DNA of 64,000 bases. Origin: Panorpa germanica (Eukaryota; Arthropoda; Insecta; Mecoptera; Panorpidae). A model generated the notes under the pieces. It had not been told where the DNA came from, did not search any database, and saw only the letters and a list, made by a program, of their open reading frames with translations. The translations under genes and the position numbers were made by a program. Shown here piece by piece: positions 58,759 to 64,000 of this stretch (position 1 is the first letter of the stretch; each line of letters begins with the position of its first letter). The stretch lies in NCBI GenBank assembly GCA_963678705.1, contig OY783203.1:42346347-42410346 (forward strand), written 5' to 3'.

Positions 58759-60144
58759 TGGTATATACTCGTACACCCGTATTCTTGTATTGGTAACCTA
58801 AACGTTTCAACGATGCCCAACTACAAGTAAGTCTACGATAGTCAGAAAAGTGTTAAATTCAATTCGATTCGATTCAAATTTAATAATCTCTTATTAACGT
58901 TTCATTTTTTTATGACACAGTTGTTAGACAAAACAAATCAAGAAACCACCGGTTTATAAAGTGAATAAAGAAAACCATAACGAGCATCATACGAGTATTT
59001 GAAAGTTTTCGAATTGTAAGAAGTTTCCTTTCGGAAGAGTCATAAAGCAGCAGACTCATAGGGAGTCCTACGGAGTCCCAAGTCTGTTATACTTTAGTAA
59101 AGGTCTGTACTCTGCATTCCGTATTCTGCATAATGGTGGAGCGAGAAAGGTATACCCTCGTAGAAGACCTGCTAGTTATAGCTCTGCGCTTGGTTGTGAC
59201 TCTGACTATGACTGTGAGCGATAATTGCTTCCTTTGAGTTGCTCCGGAGGTGTAATTTAGTCCCAACCAACAACCTTAACTAATTAACACAAAGTGACGA
59301 GAGCGCGCGATGTATGCAGGGCGACAAGGCGGCAACCCTCTCACTTCCCAGAACAGGCGTGGGAGGGTTGCCACTTGCTGGCTAGAAAGGTATAAACTGA
59401 AAATTGTATGAAAGAAGAAATATACTACAACTCTACCCCTCATCTTTTTCCTCGTTTGTGAAGGAGGAGATTCTTATTAATTCACACAAAAATTTTATTT
59501 GAATATATCATTGTATGGTAATTATGTTTATTATTTTATAATTATGTGTCGAGCACAAAGTATATGGTAACTGATTACAACTCTGTTTCTTCTTTTTTAC
59601 TCCATGCCTACTTAACTACTAGTAAATACTAGTTGTAATATTTTGATCTAACCATCTTAACAACTTAGTCACTTTATTATAAAGGTCAAAGGGCAAACTC
59701 ATCAGTTAACCTCTTCTTAATAACCTTAATATTATAATTTAAGTTTTTATACGATACACGAAACATCATTTTTCTTTATTCTTGTATGTTTATTATAATT
59801 GACTGTAATTATATAAGTTTAGTAGTTCTAATTATTAAACCTGTTTAGCTCGCTTAATTATAAAATGCTGATCTATGGGACATTGCAAGGGTTTCTTAAT
59901 AACGTTATTTATAAGAATCCGTATAAGTTGTTCGTTCACGATTGGGTTTAATTATACAATTAATAATATGCAAAAACAAGTGTAAGTGTCATTACTTATT
60001 AACACTCCTTTTATCAAACATAGCATCTTAAAACTTGTTCAGGTACTTCATATTGCAGTGCCTACGAGTATACATAGTTGATAATACCCATATTTATCAC
60101 TAACTAATGATTTCTAATTGATATTCATTCCAGATCAGATTTGT

Positions 60145-60290
60145 TTTATTTCATTTATTTAACGTCGGGTTATTTCCGATACCCTAGCAGTTTTTTGGCA
60201 TCGCGGCCTCATATATGTGGCCTAAACCGTTGCCCCTGGTAAGTTTATGATTATTTATGGACATGATCAATTGATAACAACCAAATCCTT
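60145..60290 (-). mobile_element. tRNA-derived SINE copy (antisense), head missing
   Basis: Tail block TTTATTTAACGTCGGGTTAT and TTCCGATACC, distal core GCATCGCGGCCTCATATATG, then AAGTTTATGATTATTTATGG and TGATAACAACCAAATCC. It ends before the B box. 5'-truncated. Confidence 0.75.
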
Positions 60291-60481
60291 TCTCCCAAAT
60301 TCATACACAATAATACATAATATCTGTTTATTTTGTAATTCATCAGATTGAAGAATTAATACTAAGAAAGTTCTCATTAATTAAAATAAATAATATAATA
60401 AAATTGATTTGATTTGTATCATATCATTTTTACAATTTATTTATTTATTTTATGGTTTGATGATTTTTTTTATATACTCCT

Positions 60482-60525
60482 ATGGTGTCAAAGCCTCATG
60501 TATGTATGTGTATATGGTCCGTTCA
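60482..60525 (-). mobile_element. Possible SINE core fragment (antisense)
   Basis: ATGGTGTCAAAGCCTCATGT and TATATGGTCCG resemble the distal core. Too short and diverged for certainty. Confidence 0.35.
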
Positions 60526-60529
60526 AATA

Positions 60530-62570
60530 CTTATCTATGATATTATGACATTGTGCATATTTTTATTGGAGGGTAAATGTTAAACGAAAAAAAGAACGAG
60601 TTATATGAATTAAACGTATTGTTAAATGTATATTATTACAGTAATTAATTAGTAATATATATATATATATATATATATATTTGAACTTTGCACCCAAAAT
60701 ATAATTATTAATTATGTCATATATCTTAATTATCTGTGTAAGCGTAAGCTGTTGCAAATAAAACGGTTTTTTATTTATATGAATCTTAATTATCTTGTTA
60801 ACATAAGCATGTAAATTTATTACCCACTTTGTTGTGTACAAGTTCCATATTTTTATTAAACATTTGAATAAACAAATCATTTTTAATTATTAAGGATGCA
60901 CATTGCTGTTTATTAATAACTTATATTTAATATTTATATTATTAATAACATATATTGATATTTAATAAATTTCTATCTTATATACACCAGGATCCCTTAC
61001 GCATCAGTTGTGGCCGTTAAACCCCCCTCCCTCCCCCCACCCATTAATCACTACAATTCGAGTTACAACTTTTCGAAACTTTTTCTGAATTTTTTCTTCT
61101 AAAGAAAAAAAGATAACAGGTTCTTGTTGACAAAAATCGTAAAACCTGATTTACAAACAAGAAAACTGTGATTTCGTAAAAAAAATTTAAGTATTTTTAT
61201 TATTGCGGCGCGGGCCGCTTAGCACGTGGCTATATTGCCTATGCTTAATAGCGACCGTAATATACACATATATTGTATTAGGTATATCTTTCAAATATCA
61301 GTACCATATTTTCTCCTATATTTAATAAATATTTATCTACATTTTTTTTGATACATTATCTATTTGTTTTCGTTTTAATCAATTTTTTAATCTAATGCTA
61401 AGCGCTATGAAAATGTTTAGGGTGTATGATTATTAACACTTACACGGCCGGCCGGGCTATTTATTTTCTAGTTATATCTAACTGCAAACCAAAAAACAAA
61501 TATAATAGTAAAACTCTGAGCAACCATTAATTGGCTCACAAAGAATGCCAGTCCTAGAAACGTTGCTTTAAAAAAATCTTAAAACTGTTTATAATTCTGA
61601 AATCGATTGTAATTATCTCTCCTCAATGAGCAAGAGAGTGTGGAGACATGGTTTTATGTGCTGAAGGAACTTGTTGGAAAATGAATTACAAAAAATTAAA
61701 TGTTATTTTCCCTTCAGTAACTCCTTGCAGCTCTATTGGATCGTCATTGGTCGTGGTTCGTCACTGTTTGCGGTACGACGCATTATTATGTATATTATTA
61801 TTTACAATGTGCAATCTGCTATTAACAAAAAGCAAAAATAGATTAGACATTATTTTAAAAATTAATCATTATCTCGAAGTCCATAATTTCGTTTGTTTAA
61901 TTAATTATTTATACATTTTAATTACATAGTCATTTTATTAAATGAAAAACAAATACAACAAAGCGGAAGATCGTTTGTTGGTTACAATGTTTAACAATAG
62001 CAATTTGTTTTTATTGTCTCTCTTACTCTTGATATATATTTGTATATCTATCCTTCTCGCACACTCTTTGCCATACTTAATTTAACCTTCTAGTTTATTA
62101 GGTCTAATTAATAATTTTAAAACCTCTTTGTATACAACAAATAATTGAACAATACTTAATAGGAACATAACTAGTTATTATATACGAATAAAATGATATT
62201 ACGAATTATTAATCATTTGCTAGAGCCAAAACACCAGAATATGATTTAGTCAGATGGAACTATGGGAGCTGGCAAACATTAAAAGACGCCGACACATGTA
62301 TTTTTGATTAGATATAGATTGCGTTTATTTTGCAGGCTATAAAGCTTCATAATTTTATAGCATTATATATTTATGTAATGTGTGTAGTGTGTACATATAC
62401 AAATACGAATACATCGTAACACATACAAACACGTAATATTCTATATACGAGTACATCGTTATAATAGAATATTTGTCATTCAATTTGAATTATTAAGTAT
62501 ATATTTTAATTATTGAACTTTATTATTTTTTAACTTTTGTATTTTACAAAAGTTTTTTAATTTATTAAAA
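60530..62570. other. Gene-free stretch
   Basis: AT-rich except for 60990-61040 (C-rich, CCCCCTCCCTCCCCCCACCC), 61205-61225 (GCGGCGCGGGCCGCTTAGC) and 61444-61457 (CACGGCCGGCCGGG). These GC blocks look like transposon ends, but no matching opposite termini were found. The frames at 60563-60880 and 61648-61929 have no domains. Confidence 0.35.
60655..60680. repeat. AT dinucleotide microsatellite
   Basis: Thirteen uninterrupted AT units. Confidence 0.9.
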
Positions 62571-62571
62571 C

Positions 62572-62672
62572 TATACTCACATATCCTCAACACCATAAAA
62601 ATTGCCAACATTGTAGTGATTGACGGTAATTGGACTAGTATCGGAAATAATCCAACGTTAAATAAATAAATT
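62572..62672 (+). mobile_element. SINE tail-side fragment
   Basis: CTCACATATCCTCAACACCA, AAAAATTGCCAACATTGTAG, GGAAATAATCCAACG and the tail TTAAATAAATAAATT. The head and middle are missing (5'-truncated). Directly followed by another copy in the same orientation. Confidence 0.7.
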
Positions 62673-62673
62673 A

Positions 62674-62913
62674 AGAACTGCTGTGTCTTCGAGTACGATC
62701 CCCAGACCAGTGCTATATTTTCTGGGTTTTATTGTTATCAAATTAAATTGATTATATACATACATAATCGTAAAGTTAAGCAGCGGTATAGTTCACATAT
62801 ATGAGGCCACGGCATCATAAATACTGCCAACATAGTAGGACATCGTCGGTGATAAAACTTAGCATCCGAAATAAGCAGACATTACAAAAATGTAAAATAA
62901 AATAAAATAAAAC
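62674..62913 (+). mobile_element. tRNA-derived SINE copy, 5'-truncated in the head
   Basis: Begins AACTGCTGTGTCTTCGAG within the head, then B-box-like GAGTACGATCCCC (62690-62702), GTGCTATATTTTCTGGG, TGTTATCAAATTAAATTG, distal core AGTTCACATATATGAGGCC, CCAACATAGTAGGACATCG and a repetitive AAATAAAATAAAATAAAA tail. One of the best conserved middles in the window. Confidence 0.8.
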
Positions 62914-62914
62914 A

Positions 62915-64000
62915 TGAGTTGATTGTGCTCTTGAAGTACATTCAAGGGGTAACTAGTAAGTAAAATTACTTACAATAATTTTTCTTTTCTAGATTCTTTG
63001 TTTCTGATTCATGTTTTATTTATATGAATAATATTTTAACAGCAGATGTGACGTCATTTTATTATACATTTCGCAAATAATTGTGTTATTAGATATGTAC
63101 AAAACTAAACACATTTATAACGTGAATACCTAAAAATCTAAAACTTTTAGTCCGTAAAGGCATAAAATTTTCAGAACGAGTATGGTGTAAGAAAGTACAG
63201 TTTTAAAACAACTGGTATGGAAATGTTTTAATTTGTTTACTTTTGCTACAATTGTTTATTGTAATACAGATTACTAGAAACTAATAACAAGGGTCATATA
63301 TCAGATTGTAACTGGGGCGCCTTCTTTAGCGGAACGCCGCCTCGGTATCAAATTATCATGCAAAGTCTCGTCAGACGAACAATTAAATACTCAGAAGAAT
63401 TTAATCAGGCGAATTCTTCACACTTCCTCATCTTTTATGATATATAGTCGTACACTTGTACAACTCTATGTTTGTAATTCAAAAATAAATCTTTGTGAAC
63501 TAAAGATATGCTCTCGTATTCCCGTTCACAAGCAAAACATTTCTCATAATTTGCGTACACTTGTTCGCGGGAATGTTTGTTGTTTTTGTCTTCATCATTT
63601 ACATTACTTGTACTCCGTCTTGATAACAAGCTGTTGATTTTCACATAGAACAGAAAAATAAATCTACGTTTTCCAACAAAAAGCAAGGCAGTAACTTAGT
63701 AAAAGAAAATGATGTATTCTTTTTGGATTCAGTTCCGTTCGCCGCCCTGTCATTTCAAATGGGACGGTATCTTTAATTTTCTCCTATATTCTCAGTTGAT
63801 TCGGTGACTGCCACATCTACTATATTATTCTTTTACTGACTTGGTTGATACCGTTAGTGGGGTAAGGGGTAGGTGGTGGTACCTATTAATTTATTTTTCC
63901 TATTGCTTTAATCACATTCGTTTTATATCTATGCGGTACCGTTTTTTAAACTCATTCCTCTTTCTGCGCCATGGTCTTGACGAGAATATGGGAGGACCGT
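62915..64000. other. Gene-free stretch to the window end
   Basis: Overlapping sense and antisense frames at 63435-63686 argue against coding. Patches at 63310-63345 (GGGGCGCCTTCTTTAGCGG) and 63730-63760 are more complex but unassigned. TGACGTCA occurs at 63049-63056. No gene recognised. Confidence 0.4.

Larger units (their letters stand above)
55190..60140. other. Gene-free region, complex between 57.0 and 59.4 kb
   Basis: The plus-strand frame 55303-55623 is a pyrimidine-rich artefact (runs of CTCTTCG/CTTTCC). About 57060-57330, 57420-57600, 57890-58820 and 59030-59400 are clearly more complex and GC-richer than the rest of the window, without open frames or repeat matches. No tRNA, snRNA or known microRNA sequence was recognised. 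Candidate conserved non-coding DNA. Confidence 0.35.

Noticed and set aside
1-64000. CRISPR array, operon, prophage or viral gene set
   Set aside because: No regularly spaced identical repeats, no clustered long open frames, and the content is that of an invertebrate nuclear genome.

Overview
The window reads as one AT-rich stretch of an arthropod, most likely insect, nuclear genome. By eye it is roughly 70% A+T. It has long low-complexity AT runs, decayed mariner-type transposons, a dispersed tRNA-derived SINE, a non-LTR retrotransposon fragment and several MITE-like inverted-repeat elements. Nothing looks bacterial or viral: there are no operons, ribosome-binding sites, phage genes or CRISPR array. 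The order or species cannot be fixed from the sequence alone.

I find no intact protein-coding gene. The open frames are short (about 110 codons or less), AT-driven and lack recognisable domains. Where protein homology is visible it belongs to dead transposable elements: three mariner transposase N-termini (near 7.1, 41.7 and 55.1 kb) and the C-terminal end of a non-LTR retrotransposon polyprotein on the minus strand (46.54-46.86 kb). The window is therefore intergenic or large-intron sequence.

The main organised content is one SINE family with about 20 recognisable copies or fragments on both strands. Its features are a tRNA-like head with a B box close to GGTTCGATCC, a conserved middle with an ACAACCAAAC motif on the reverse strand, a second core around CATATATGAGG, and a TTAAATAAATAA tail. 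Four copies cluster at 39.0-40.6 kb, including a head-out inverted pair.

Other elements are a 528-bp hAT-like MITE with a 5-bp target duplication (24.7-25.3 kb), a 350-bp Harbinger-like MITE with a TAA duplication (50.7-51.1 kb) and a hAT-end remnant (33.9-34.2 kb). There are also two copies of an unclassified dispersed repeat (12.6-13.1 and 32.0-32.7 kb) and several fold-back structures (7.9, 10.5, 27.4 and 28.4 kb).

Between these lie islands of higher complexity and GC in otherwise AT-rich desert, mainly 0-0.28, 5.85-6.1, 21.5-21.7, 28.9-30.1, 33.1-33.4 and 57.0-59.4 kb. They are candidates for conserved non-coding or regulatory DNA, but the sequence alone does not prove that. The 8-mer TACGAGTA (or its complement) occurs far more often than base composition predicts. 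No new multi-gene system is present. The SINE family and the over-represented 8-mer are the two things most worth following up.
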